Shown here: positions 1 through 7,361 of the stretch, piece after piece
Layout of the letters: every line of letters begins with the position of its first letter
Position numbering within the stretch: position 1 is the stretch's first letter
NCBI GenBank assembly: GCA_024224995.1
Contig: JAAENB010000727.1
Coordinates: 1-33,835 of the forward strand
Reading direction: 5' to 3'
DNA length: 33,835 bases
From: a bacterium
GTDB taxonomy: Bacteria > Spirochaetota > UBA4802 > UBA5550
Position numbers and translations under genes: made by a program
The notes under the pieces: model-generated
Told to the model about the DNA's origin: nothing
Seen by the model: only the letters and a program-made list of their open reading frames with translations
Database searches by the model: none

Positions 1-111
1 AATATCAAAGAGGTTGTCTTGCAGTTCCGTGTTTAATGCGACAGAATGCGGAGAATTTCTCCCGTGTTCCCGTAAGCGCTCCAGGTAAAAATAATCATGT
101 TGAAGAGTCAT
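1..111 (-). CDS. Partial CDS, unknown protein (N-terminal 37 residues)
   Basis: An open frame starts at the ATG at 111-109 and runs off the left edge without a stop. It begins MTLQHDYFYLERLREHG. The start overlaps the last 17 bases of the upstream hub gene, and a purine-rich stretch that could serve as ribosome binding site (GAAGAGGAAG) lies directly before the ATG, so it looks translationally coupled to that gene. Only 37 codons are visible, with no recognisable domain. The position next to a contractile-injection hub gene suggests another gene of the same cluster, but that is inference from context. Confidence 0.5.
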   Translation of the reverse strand, partial: MTLQHDYFYLERLREHGRNSPHSVALNTELQDNLFDI

Positions 112-1438
112 CTTCCTCTTCTATTTCCGGAAATTTTACGTAATACCGTTTCGTAGGATCGATTTCTTCCACTTTGTCATACCCTTCGCCATTAAGGGTA
201 CCTGACGCAACCATATTGTCATGAACGTCATACACTTCATATTTCTGATCACCAATGGCATTTCCTTCATCATCAAGCAGTTCAATTTCAAACCACTCAT
301 CATCACTTACCGTGCCCTGGTCACTTTCCTGCTGCTGTTGCTGCTGCTGTCCCTGCGCGGCCTGTTCGTTCTGAACATTACTGCTCGATGTCTGGGCAAT
401 GCCGGTATTCCGTTCCACAAAAAACGAAGTCTCAAAGCCTTTAAGAGGGATAAAATTATGCTTTACACTGGTCACAAAATATTTGCCGGAAAATTTTTCA
501 CCCAGGGCTTTTAGTTCCAGCATGGTCCCGGCTTTCACTTTAATATTGCCGCTGCATTTTCCGGAAGCCTTCATATATCGCATGGAATTTTCCGTAATAT
601 ATTCAAGAGCGGCCTTATCCGCGGCGTTCTGGTCTTTAATATTCGGATCAATGAATATGGCTTTAGCGGTCCCGAAACTATCTTTGGCAATTTCACCGCC
701 AAGAGTATTGTCCCCGATCTTGAACGTAATATCTGCGCAGGTGGCGGTACCCGTTAGCATTTCGTGGGGGTTTTTTGAACCGCGAACTTCAACTTCGTCG
801 ATCAGTTTCCGGCAGGTAAGACGGGGAGAAAAATCGAGCAGGGTTTTTCCCCACTCCAGAACTACATCACCGTCGGAGTTGGAACCGGCAGGTTGTACAA
901 ACATCTTTTTGCCCTCAGCCCAGACCCGGCAGCTATAACTCTGGGCAAGAGACATGATGTAATCCATGTCGGTCATGTCCCGCTGCAGGGTAAAAGGCTT
1001 TTCAACCCCAATGTCTGCCACATCGTGCTCAATCTCAGCGGTGTCTGCCAGCTGTTTGATAATATCGCCATCGGTCATTTCACTAAAGGACTGGCTTTTC
1101 TTTCCCCTGTCAAGACGATGGAGGAAACTGTTCCCTTTAAAAGTAACAGCACTGTCGCTGTTTTTTACGAAATCGGGCATAATGGCGGTTATTTCACCGG
1201 TAATAATTTCGCTGATATTATCCTTATAGCCAATCTCAATCTTAACTTCCGTACCTTCGGCCCAGTCAGTGCTGTCCGTAAGAGTCCGATCGCTGTCATC
1301 GGCCATACGAATCATAAAGATAGAGGGAGCGTCAATTATCTCAATAATAACTATTGATTTAACAGCAACATGCTGCTCCTGGGCCAGCTTGGTTCCATTT
1401 AAATAGATCGCGAAATCCGGGGTGGTTTCTTCTGCCAC
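95..1438 (-). CDS. gpD/VgrG-type hub protein of a phage-tail-like contractile injection system
   Basis: 447 aa, GTG start with AAGGAG five bases upstream. Residues about 1-345 match the phage late-control protein D / gp27 fold: an N-terminal beta domain (FAIYLNGTKL), then SFSEMTDGDIIKQLA and TLQRDMTDMDYIMSLAQ, the usual arrangement where a hub is followed by 'x(2)D-xx-FI-xxLA'. In extracellular contractile injection systems, type VI systems and phages this protein forms the trimeric hub at the base of the spike. A Gln-rich linker at about residues 365-378 (Q-run) leads to a 70-residue acidic C-terminal domain (WFEIELLDDEGNAIGDQKYE). I recognise that domain as a beta-sandwich extension often fused to VgrG-like and related spike proteins. 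No gp5 OB fold or needle helix is seen, so the spike tip should be encoded elsewhere. Family call firm; which system (eCIS, phage, T6SS) is inferred. Confidence 0.8.
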   Translation of the reverse strand: MAEETTPDFAIYLNGTKLAQEQHVAVKSIVIIEIIDAPSIFMIRMADDSDRTLTDSTDWAEGTEVKIEIGYKDNISEIITGEITAIMPDFVKNSDSAVTFKGNSFLHRLDRGKKSQSFSEMTDGDIIKQLADTAEIEHDVADIGVEKPFTLQRDMTDMDYIMSLAQSYSCRVWAEGKKMFVQPAGSNSDGDVVLEWGKTLLDFSPRLTCRKLIDEVEVRGSKNPHEMLTGTATCADITFKIGDNTLGGEIAKDSFGTAKAIFIDPNIKDQNAADKAALEYITENSMRYMKASGKCSGNIKVKAGTMLELKALGEKFSGKYFVTSVKHNFIPLKGFETSFFVERNTGIAQTSSSNVQNEQAAQGQQQQQQQESDQGTVSDDEWFEIELLDDEGNAIGDQKYEVYDVHDNMVASGTLNGEGYDKVEEIDPTKRYYVKFPEIEEEDDSST

Positions 1439-1630
1439 GGTTTTTCTCCTTCAAAATTTTTTTCTCTCTCTCATGAGGGGTCTTTTTACAGGATTGGAGT
1501 ATGGATTCAGCATATTTATTTTGACATATTTATTAACAACATACAAAAAAAATAGCTTTGAATCAACCGGTTTCAAGGTTTTTTTTATTTTTTTTAAAAT
1601 TTTAAATACACAATATGTAAAAAATGTCAT

Positions 1631-1660
1631 AAAGAGCGAGGTTCGGGAACCTCGTTCTTT
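1631..1660 (-). terminator. Hairpin terminator after the crotonase-family gene
   Basis: A 14-bp stem (AAAGAGCGAGGTTC paired with GAACCTCGTTCTTT, one mismatch) with a two-base centre lies 22 bases past the stop of the crotonase gene on the minus strand, followed in that direction by ATGACATTTTTT. This suits a rho-independent terminator, with the T-run slightly offset. The rest of the 244-base gap (1439-1682) is AT-rich and must hold the promoter of the hub gene. I could not assign a convincing -35/-10 pair there. Confidence 0.6.
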
Positions 1661-1682
1661 ATAGAAGTATTATTTGTTATTA

Positions 1683-2435
1683 TTAATCACTCGCTGGAAT
1701 TTTCTTGGTATAGGCCACCATCATCTGGTTCCGGTCTTCCATCTGGAGACAGGCTTCCAGGCCGCCTACATCAAGGTTGGCATTTATAGCTTCCTTTGTC
1801 ATCCTGAGTCCAAGAGGGTCTTTGGTAACCATAATATTGGCGAATTCCTGGCCGGTACTTAAAAGATCTTCCCGTTTAACCATACGGCTGGCGAATCCAA
1901 GTTTCATTGCTTCTTCACCAGGGAGCCAGGTGCCGGTAAGTAGAAATTCATTCGCCCTGCCCGATCCAATGAGTTTGGGGAGAAAATAACTTGAAGCCAT
2001 GTCTGCCCCGCCAAGCCCGATGTTGATATACGCAGCACAGAATCTCGCGTCTTCCGCAAGGACCCGTATGTCCGATGCCATTACAAAAGAGAATCCAAGA
2101 CCTGCCGCAGCGCCGTTTACACAGCAGACAATTGGCTGGGGAACCTTGCGCATGGCAAGAAGCAGCCGCGACATCCGTGCCTGGGCATTATACGCGTCAA
2201 CCGGTTTCATCATAAAAACTGCCGGACCAAAGGTCTTCATGTCCAGCCCCGCGCAAAATCCTTTTGCTTCTCCGGCATCAAGAATTATTACACTAACACT
2301 GGTATCGTACTGCCGTTCTCTCCAGAAGTCCTCCAGCTCTCCCAGCATCTGTAGATCCAGGGCATTATATTTGTCGGGCCTGTTCAGGGTAAGATACCCG
2401 ATCTTTCCTTCTGTTCTGTACTTAATTGTTTCCAT
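1683..2435 (-). CDS. Enoyl-CoA hydratase/isomerase (crotonase) family protein
   Basis: 250 aa, normal length for the family, ATG with GGAGG seven bases upstream. The two oxyanion-hole segments of crotonases are present: KGFCAGLDMK (about residues 58-67) and NGAAAGLGFSF (about 107-117), as is the family helix EFLLTGTWLPGEEAMKLG. In hydratases two glutamates activate water. The second (ANEFLLTG) is kept, but the first (PEILLG in the classical enzyme) aligns with AAYINIGL, so it appears to be Tyr. That argues against simple 2-enoyl-CoA hydration and for another crotonase reaction (isomerase, hydrolase or a carnitinyl-type reaction). The gene stands alone, separated from the upstream DUF362 gene by a long palindrome and ended by a hairpin. 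Family certain, substrate unknown. Confidence 0.85.
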   Translation of the reverse strand: METIKYRTEGKIGYLTLNRPDKYNALDLQMLGELEDFWRERQYDTSVSVIILDAGEAKGFCAGLDMKTFGPAVFMMKPVDAYNAQARMSRLLLAMRKVPQPIVCCVNGAAAGLGFSFVMASDIRVLAEDARFCAAYINIGLGGADMASSYFLPKLIGSGRANEFLLTGTWLPGEEAMKLGFASRMVKREDLLSTGQEFANIMVTKDPLGLRMTKEAINANLDVGGLEACLQMEDRNQMMVAYTKKIPASD

Positions 2436-2459
2436 CCGGTTCCTCCATGTTATTTATTA

Positions 2460-2564
2460 GGTGCGCTCGGGAATTAGTCCTGTCTTTCCTCCACCCATGT
2501 GATAATACTTCCTGTATTGCACATGGGTGGAGGAAAGACAGGACTAATTCCCTGATATCGTTAT
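2460..2564. repeat. Palindromic repeat element, copy 1
   Basis: The arms 2469-2501 and 2520-2552 are perfect inverted copies over 33 bp. The short centre (2502-2519) can itself pair (AATAC/GTATT). The outer borders are GGTGCGCTC on the left and CTGATATCGTTAT on the right. A second copy lies at 3974-4098 in the same orientation, sharing an identical 38-bp left end and a nearly identical right end. The element fills the gap between the crotonase gene and the stop codon of the DUF362 gene. It has no coding capacity and looks like a MITE- or REP-like unit. As RNA it would form a very stable hairpin. Confidence 0.85.
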
Positions 2565-2565
2565 C

Positions 2566-3867
2566 CTAAGCGCTAAAGAGTGCTTTGTCGTATCCTTCTT
2601 TGCCGTCGTACTTTTCGCTCTGCTGTTTGATATACCCGATAAATGCCATCTCATTTACGTCAAGTCCTGTCGATTTTAGACTGGCAACCACATCCTGTGT
2701 TGACGGAGGGCATCCCTTTACTTCAACAGCTTCCTTAATATTGGGATTATCTTTGTTGGCTTTTATCATGCATTTTCCTAAAAGAACCGTCTTGTCGTAC
2801 CCGGGCCGTCCCAGCATTTTTTTCCCGTTCAGGATCTCAACTTTAGGAAGCGGCTGGCCCTTATGCGCCGATATTACCAGGATGTTGCACATGTTGGCTA
2901 TGGGAGAACAGCCGGAGCAAAGCGTTTCGTCGTATTTGGGCAGAGCCGGACCCGTAACGCCAAGCTTGCCGAATATTCCCGGCCCCGTATTGTCCGCAGT
3001 CCAGGTCCAGTCCCACTTAAGAGGAACAATATTTTCTTCAAGTTTTTCTCCTTTGATCTCATAATCATCAAGGGAAAGGGACTTGCCCAGACGTTTGGCA
3101 TAATGGCCAAAGTGTTCGATGTCTTCGGGATTGTAGCCAATGGTTTTCGCGGCAACCAGGTCGGCCGCTAAAATATCTTTTGAAGCAACGATTATATCTT
3201 TGCGATAGGCATTTCCAAAATGAAGCGCGCCCTTTTCCAGGGCATAGATCCCGTCAACAATAGTAAGGGATGGTTTTACAAAATCAGCAATATGCGAGAA
3301 ACAGTATTCAAGATTCAGCTCGGTATGATGACACAGTTTCTTCGAAGCCAGTTTAAGGCAGCCTTTCAGGTTCTTCATTCCCAGGGAAACCTTGGTCTGT
3401 CCATGAGTCTTTAATACCGGAAAATCGATAACAAAATCGCTTTCTATCGCCTCTTTGGCAATATGAAGCTGCTGGTCTTCATGAAAGGTAAAACTAAGAG
3501 TTTCGCTTTCATTAAAGTCTACCAGTTTTACTCCATACCGTTTTTCCAGTTCTTTATACCCAAGCCCTTCGTAGGCCTTCATGGTACCAACACCTTTTAC
3601 CAGCTCAACCGAACCTTCGCCAATAGTAATATTGTCGCAGCCAAACTCTTTAAGACAGATAATGAGATCCTCCACGAGCCGGGTTGTTGTATATACACCA
3701 AACGGAGCAATAGGAAACATCTCTTCCCAGCCAACCAGGTTGGGCTTAATCAAGACAGAATTACCCGGTTTTAGCTCACTAAAACCATCACATAGATCAA
3801 TAGCTTCTTTGAGAGAAGCGGGACTCGAATTGTATTTTACCAGGGATACACTACTTTTCATATCCAT
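2566..3867 (-). CDS. DUF362-domain protein
   Basis: About 433 aa. The DUF362 core is visible from PGNSVLIKPNLVGWEE through DFPVLKTHGQTKVSLGMKNLKG to TIVDGIYALEKG, the conserved 'KPNLV', 'LKTH' and 'DG' signatures. The C-terminal third has clustered cysteines (CSGCSPIANMC, GKCMI, GCPPS) that could bind metal, but no classic CxxCxxCxxxCP ferredoxin repeat. An upstream ATG at 3885 lies inside a TATAAT box, so I prefer the ATG at 3867, or the one at 3861. Both follow AAGGAG at 3876-3871. The biochemical role of DUF362 proteins is not established. The gene is flanked by two copies of the same palindromic repeat, and a second DUF362 gene lies 1.1 kb upstream on the same strand. Confidence 0.8.
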   Translation of the reverse strand: MDMKSSVSLVKYNSSPASLKEAIDLCDGFSELKPGNSVLIKPNLVGWEEMFPIAPFGVYTTTRLVEDLIICLKEFGCDNITIGEGSVELVKGVGTMKAYEGLGYKELEKRYGVKLVDFNESETLSFTFHEDQQLHIAKEAIESDFVIDFPVLKTHGQTKVSLGMKNLKGCLKLASKKLCHHTELNLEYCFSHIADFVKPSLTIVDGIYALEKGALHFGNAYRKDIIVASKDILAADLVAAKTIGYNPEDIEHFGHYAKRLGKSLSLDDYEIKGEKLEENIVPLKWDWTWTADNTGPGIFGKLGVTGPALPKYDETLCSGCSPIANMCNILVISAHKGQPLPKVEILNGKKMLGRPGYDKTVLLGKCMIKANKDNPNIKEAVEVKGCPPSTQDVVASLKSTGLDVNEMAFIGYIKQQSEKYDGKEGYDKALFSA

Positions 3868-3883
3868 AATCTCCTTAATAATC

Positions 3884-3889
3884 ATTATA
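3884..3889 (-). promoter_or_regulatory. -10 box (TATAAT) of the DUF362 gene
   Basis: A perfect TATAAT on the minus strand, about 8 bases before the AAGGAG ribosome site. No good -35 stands at 16-18 bases. TTGACT (3923-3918) lies 28 bases away, too far for ordinary spacing. If used, transcription would start near 3877 and exclude the ATG at 3885. Confidence 0.35.
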
Positions 3890-3973
3890 AAAACAAAAAA
3901 AACGGTCTCAGGGGAAAAGTCAAGAGAGATATTAAAAAATGGGCAGAGGCTGTGAAGGCAGTTTAATTTAATT

Positions 3974-4098
3974 GGTGCGCTCGGGAATTAGTCCTGTCTT
4001 TCCTCCACCCAGTCAATAAAACGTCCTGTTTTGTGCCTGGGCGTCGCCGTCCTGGCTCCTGTTCCGGAAAGACAGGACTAATTCCCTGACATTGTTAT
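3974..4098. repeat. Palindromic repeat element, copy 2
   Basis: The left 38 bp (GGTGCGCTCGGGAATTAGTC and onward) are identical to 2460-2497. The right end (GGAAAGACAGGACTAATTCC onward) matches 2532-2564 with two differences. The centre differs from copy 1 and is longer, so the inner arms no longer pair perfectly, while the outer arms still do for about 25 bp. It lies upstream of the DUF362 gene. The remainder of the 498-base gap between genes (3868-4365) is AT-rich. Apart from the -10 box at 3884-3889 and the hairpin at 4325, I see no feature in it. Confidence 0.8.
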
Positions 4099-4324
4099 AT
4101 ATGGCACCCTTCTTCTTCTCATAACCGGGTGTTTGCAAAAAAGAACGGTGTTATTTTTTGTTTTTTATAAATTTTTTTGTATTCATCGGTTGACGATTTG
4201 TATATTTTTTATTATATTATTAAAAGAGATAAGACATAACACGGTTATGTTAAATCGGTTCAATAAACAAATTGCCAGTAACAGAGCTTTATTGTTAAAT
4301 AGAGCCTGTTTATATATATATTAT

Positions 4325-4351
4325 GAAGGCGAGGATAAACTCCTCGCCTTC
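4325..4351 (-). terminator. Hairpin terminator
   Basis: A perfect 11-bp stem (GAAGGCGAGGA / TCCTCGCCTTC) with a 5-base loop, 14 bases past the stop of the exported hypothetical gene. It is followed on the minus strand by an A/T stretch (ATAATATATATA) rather than a clean T-run, so termination strength is uncertain. Confidence 0.55.
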
Positions 4352-4365
4352 TTAATGTAAAAATC

Positions 4366-4959
4366 TTAAAAATCGTACTTTTCCGTGTCTGCTTTTTCTC
4401 TCGCTTCGTCGCCTTTTTTCTTCTCATACGCTTTTTTTTCTTTTAACATCTTTGTATCAAGGTATTTGATCTTAAGGGAACAGGGAATCATCTTGCTTGT
4501 GCCGCGGCAGTACTCACTTTCCAGAAGTGATACCCGGTATCTTTTATTCTCAACAAGCCAGCGTCCAACAAGGTAGCTTCTTTCTTTTCTATTCTTTTTC
4601 TCTTTTTTAATAATATTTTTTGTTTCATAGCGCCTGCCCAGTATCTTTTTTACTTTTTTCGCGCCGTTTATATCGGCTCCCATTTCCACAATCAATTTAT
4701 AGAGCCTGTCTTTATGATCAAAATAGAGAAAGGCTTTGTGGTTGTATCTCGGTTTTATAATATACCGGTTATACGTCGCGTCATACTCTCTTTTCCCATT
4801 ATACTTGCTTTTAATAAGACCCTCAACCGTTGCTTTTGTTATGCCAAGTTTAAAGTCCCTGGAGCCCACTTTTGTTTTTGCCTGGAGAGTTGCTCCCAGG
4901 AACATAAGACAGAGCAGGAACGATAACGCAACAATGTGTATTGGCCGAATAGTTTTCAT
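4366..4959 (-). CDS. Exported hypothetical protein
   Basis: 197 aa, ATG with AAAGGAG at a 5-base spacing. The N-terminus is a Sec signal peptide (basic MKTIR, hydrophobic core to about residue 25, probable cleavage after TLQA). The mature part is basic, with a KLGITKATVEGLIKSKYNGK segment that recalls small periplasmic proteins with one alpha/beta repeat, two cysteines near residues 150-160 (EYCRGTSKMIPC) that could form a disulfide, and a charged Lys/Glu-rich C-terminal helix. I do not recognise a family. It lies 34 bases after the DUF362-ferredoxin gene, same strand, so it is probably cotranscribed with it. Confidence 0.7.
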   Translation of the reverse strand: MKTIRPIHIVALSFLLCLMFLGATLQAKTKVGSRDFKLGITKATVEGLIKSKYNGKREYDATYNRYIIKPRYNHKAFLYFDHKDRLYKLIVEMGADINGAKKVKKILGRRYETKNIIKKEKKNRKERSYLVGRWLVENKRYRVSLLESEYCRGTSKMIPCSLKIKYLDTKMLKEKKAYEKKKGDEAREKADTEKYDF

Positions 4960-4993
4960 AATGTCTCCTTTCCGGGCGCTAATCCCGGACGTA

Positions 4994-6142
4994 CTAAAAT
5001 ATTTTTCGCAAAATTTTGCGTAAAAAGGGCTTTTTAAGTTCTATGGCACCTTCAGGACATATTTCCTGGCAGCAGTAACACCGGATACAGTTTTTAAAGT
5101 TATATACCGGAGGCTTTGACCTGTCTTCCGCTTTCCAGTCTATTCCTTTAGGGGCAACAGGACACATCTGTATGCAGAGACCGCACATGGCACATTTTTT
5201 GTGCCGGATAAAGGGTTTTGAAACCAGCCGGTTGGAAAGAAAATTCATAGCCCCTTTTGCCTTAAATGCTTTAATAGTATCCCTGTCGACGTTGAAAGCC
5301 GTATTCATAAAGTCTTCCAACGGGTCCCCCAACAGTTCAATCTCAGTTTCAAGATATGTTCCTGTCCCGGTTTCATAACCATATTGTATTGTTGGTACAT
5401 AGTCCGGCTTTACATTTACTAAACGGCAGACTGTTGCGTCAAGAGCGACTGGGTCTTTGGAAAAAAGGAGCACGTTCATGGGGAGCGGTTTCCCTCCCTT
5501 GGGGCCGTTTCCTTCCATAGCATAAATACCGTCCATTACATAAAGACGGGGCAGAATGAAGTTGTTTAAATCGACGAGCATTTTGGCAAAATCATTGGCA
5601 TCGGGAAGCTTCACATGATACTCCCCCTTTTTTATACCGGGAATACAGCCAAACTGGTTCTTTACAGCACCTGTCATTTTTGACAGGGCGTGAGTCTTTA
5701 ACTTGGGAAGGCTTATTAGACCGTCACTGTCGAGCACTCCCCTGGCAATGGGGAAAATTTTATTCTGGATTCCTTTTTCGTAATATATCTCTTCCGCGTT
5801 CTCAAAATCGGCCCATTCTATTGACAATTCTTCCGCGTGATCGGCAAGTCCGGCTTTTCGGGCTGCATTCCGGCCCGAGGCAAAGTTGGCCGGAGAATCT
5901 CCATATTTAATTGTGGCACCGGTCGTTAAAAAAAGCTCCGCAACTGCTCTAAATACAGCCGGATGGGTCGTAACACATTTTTCAGGAGGATCAGGTGAAA
6001 GGAGATTTGGTTTTAATACAACGGTTTCTCCTTTCCGGGCAAATTGCTCTACTCCGCCAATAAGAGTAATCCCCTGTTCAACAGCCTTTTTTACAGCAGA
6101 AAAATCATAGCTGTCACACCTGACAAGGGCTACTTTTGACAT
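4994..6142 (-). CDS. DUF362 protein with C-terminal 2x[4Fe-4S] ferredoxin domain
   Basis: 382 aa from the ATG at 6142, which has AAGGAG seven bases upstream. The frame stays open further upstream, but no ribosome site supports a longer start. Residues about 1-290 are a DUF362 domain (ETVVLKPNLLSPD, ISLPKLKTHALSKMTGAVKN, RLYVMDGIYAMEGNGPKGGK, FSKDPVALDATVCRLV). The C-terminal 65 residues carry two classic cluster motifs, CAMCGLCIQMCP and CIRCYCCQEICP. Such proteins are common in anaerobes, but their reaction is not established; electron transfer is a reasonable inference. It probably forms an operon with the exported hypothetical protein downstream. Confidence 0.88.
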   Translation of the reverse strand: MSKVALVRCDSYDFSAVKKAVEQGITLIGGVEQFARKGETVVLKPNLLSPDPPEKCVTTHPAVFRAVAELFLTTGATIKYGDSPANFASGRNAARKAGLADHAEELSIEWADFENAEEIYYEKGIQNKIFPIARGVLDSDGLISLPKLKTHALSKMTGAVKNQFGCIPGIKKGEYHVKLPDANDFAKMLVDLNNFILPRLYVMDGIYAMEGNGPKGGKPLPMNVLLFSKDPVALDATVCRLVNVKPDYVPTIQYGYETGTGTYLETEIELLGDPLEDFMNTAFNVDRDTIKAFKAKGAMNFLSNRLVSKPFIRHKKCAMCGLCIQMCPVAPKGIDWKAEDRSKPPVYNFKNCIRCYCCQEICPEGAIELKKPFLRKILRKIF

Positions 6143-6212
6143 AATTACACTCCTTATAGTTTGTATATATATCTTGAATTCGATACAATTTTTTGTCAAC
6201 AGGAAAACCTTC

Positions 6213-6241
6213 TTGACTTTTGTTTGTTGCAATTGTATACT
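6213..6241 (+). promoter_or_regulatory. Sigma-70-type promoter
   Basis: TTGACT (6213-6218), 17-base spacer, TATACT (6236-6241): near consensus with ideal spacing. The predicted start near 6248 gives a 30-base leader with AGGAGA before the ATG at 6280. A divergent weaker promoter for the DUF362-ferredoxin gene (TTGACA at 6199-6194, spacer about 18, AAGATA) lies alongside. Confidence 0.75.
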
Positions 6242-6279
6242 ATTATAAAGACACTGATACTGTTTCAGGAGATTTAAGA

Positions 6280-6834
6280 ATGAGCATCTCGGAAAATGCT
6301 GTTGGCCATAAAGACCAGGAAATATTGATACGGGCGTTTATTATGCATGTCTCAAATAAACTGAAAACCTCCCAGGGAATCATCACCGGAATGATCCGTA
6401 TGAGTATTGCCGAATCGGTTAAAACCCACGATAAGTCATTAAAAGAGCTAAAAGCCCTGGATGAGACAACGAGAGACGACTTTCTTCTGGATACAATGGG
6501 CATCTTTTTTGAAAAGATGAAGCTGGATCTTAAAAAACGGCGTATGCTAAAATACGACCTTTTACAGATATATGAACGCTGGAAAGCTACCCGGCGGCTT
6601 GAGCACTCCGAAGACGATACTCCTTCCCCTGCAAGTATCAGCCCAAACGCCTACCCGGAAGAGACCGCGCCCGATCCAGGTTCTGCCGAAGCATCACTTA
6701 TGAGTGAACTCGACACCCTTGATCTCGACGGTCTGGGTTCCGAAGAGAGCCCGGAGAATAGTGACGAACTGGACGAAAGCGATCTGGAAAAATTCATGAG
6801 CAATGTTGATGACCTTGATGAATTTGACCTGTAG
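6280..6834 (+). CDS. Hypothetical protein with acidic C-terminal tail
   Basis: 184 aa from the ATG at 6280 (AGGAGA seven bases upstream). An upstream extension of the frame would start inside the promoter and is rejected. The N-terminal ~110 residues are predicted helical and rich in Lys/Glu (KKRRMLKYDLLQIYERWKATRR). The C-terminal 70 residues are strongly acidic and low complexity (SDELDESDLEKFMSNVDDLD), probably disordered. There is no signal peptide or membrane segment. Not recognised. It stands as a single-gene unit, convergent with the decayed pbpC locus whose end is 8 bases away. Confidence 0.7.
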   Translation: MSISENAVGHKDQEILIRAFIMHVSNKLKTSQGIITGMIRMSIAESVKTHDKSLKELKALDETTRDDFLLDTMGIFFEKMKLDLKKRRMLKYDLLQIYERWKATRRLEHSEDDTPSPASISPNAYPEETAPDPGSAEASLMSELDTLDLDGLGSEESPENSDELDESDLEKFMSNVDDLDEFDL

Positions 6835-6841
6835 CCCTGCT

Positions 6842-7269
6842 TTACTGAATACCCAGTATCTCTATTTCCACGGAACCGCTTCTGCCCTTGTCATCAACAC
6901 AAATGAGCGTATGTTTTCCCACTCTGGGTTCCAGGTAATAGGACTCATCCGTCTTTCCCTGCATCCTGGCGATCTGCATTGATATGGTTGATGCCCCGGA
7001 AACAACTTTTCCCGATCGCGTGTTTTGCATAAAGGCCCGTACTATGAGACCGGGTTTAATCCCGGGTGGTAATAATACCACTGGTCTTCATACGTGTCGG
7101 AATATCCTCCCTCAATCTTTGCCAGGGGCAGGGGAAATATTATATCAAATATCTTAAAAAGAAGAATAAGGGTGATAACAACATACACAGGGCGGCGAGG
7201 GACCCGGTTTACTCCGGTCCTTACGCGGGTCAGGAATTGTATGAGTATAATAATAAGCGGATGATCCAT
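6842..7269 (-). pseudogene. pbpC: Decayed penicillin-binding protein 1C (pbpC) remnant
   Basis: Two overlapping frames together give pieces of one protein in the right order. The first (from the ATG at 7269) has a short cytoplasmic stretch, one membrane segment (YVVITLILLFKIFDIIF) and FPLPLAKIEGGYS, as at the N-terminus of PBP1C. The second frame (7081 downward) has GLIVRAFMQNTRSGK and VVSGASTISMQIARM, the transglycosylase motif GASTxTMQxAR. It jumps straight to a C-terminal end, LEPRVGKHTLICVDDKGRSG, as in the PbpC C-terminal domain. A complete PbpC is about 700-800 aa; only about 140 remain. At least two large internal deletions and one frameshift are implied, and the transpeptidase domain is missing entirely. 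Not functional. Confidence 0.75.
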
Positions 7270-7278
7270 TTCGATATT
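7259..7278 (+). repeat. 20-bp direct repeat, left copy
   Basis: GGATGATCCATTTCGATATT, identical to 8478-8497. It covers the start codon and first codons of the pbpC remnant on the minus strand (MDHP). The two copies bracket the 331-aa unknown gene and the 29-aa peptide frame. Confidence 0.85.
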
Positions 7279-7322
7279 CTTATTGCAGAGACTGCTGGTG
7301 TCAAATTTTTTTTAGATTATAG

Positions 7323-7351
7323 TTTACATTTGACCCCGGATATGTTACGAT
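7323..7351 (+). promoter_or_regulatory. Candidate promoter of the 331-aa gene
   Basis: TTTACA (7323-7328), 17-base spacer, TACGAT (7346-7351). It lies only 10 bases before the ATG at 7362, so the transcript would have almost no leader, or translation would begin at the second ATG (7371). Moderate match to consensus. Confidence 0.4.
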
Positions 7352-7361
7352 CGGGGAATCA

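Noticed and set aside
340..360. CTG/CAG-type repeat in the hub gene as a phase-variation tract
   Set aside because: Triplet changes would only alter the length of the Gln linker, not the frame, and the run is short and interrupted.
4133..4360. 75-aa plus-strand frame in the AT-rich gap
   Set aside because: Low-complexity Phe/Ile-rich product, no ribosome site, ends in a terminator hairpin of the opposite gene.
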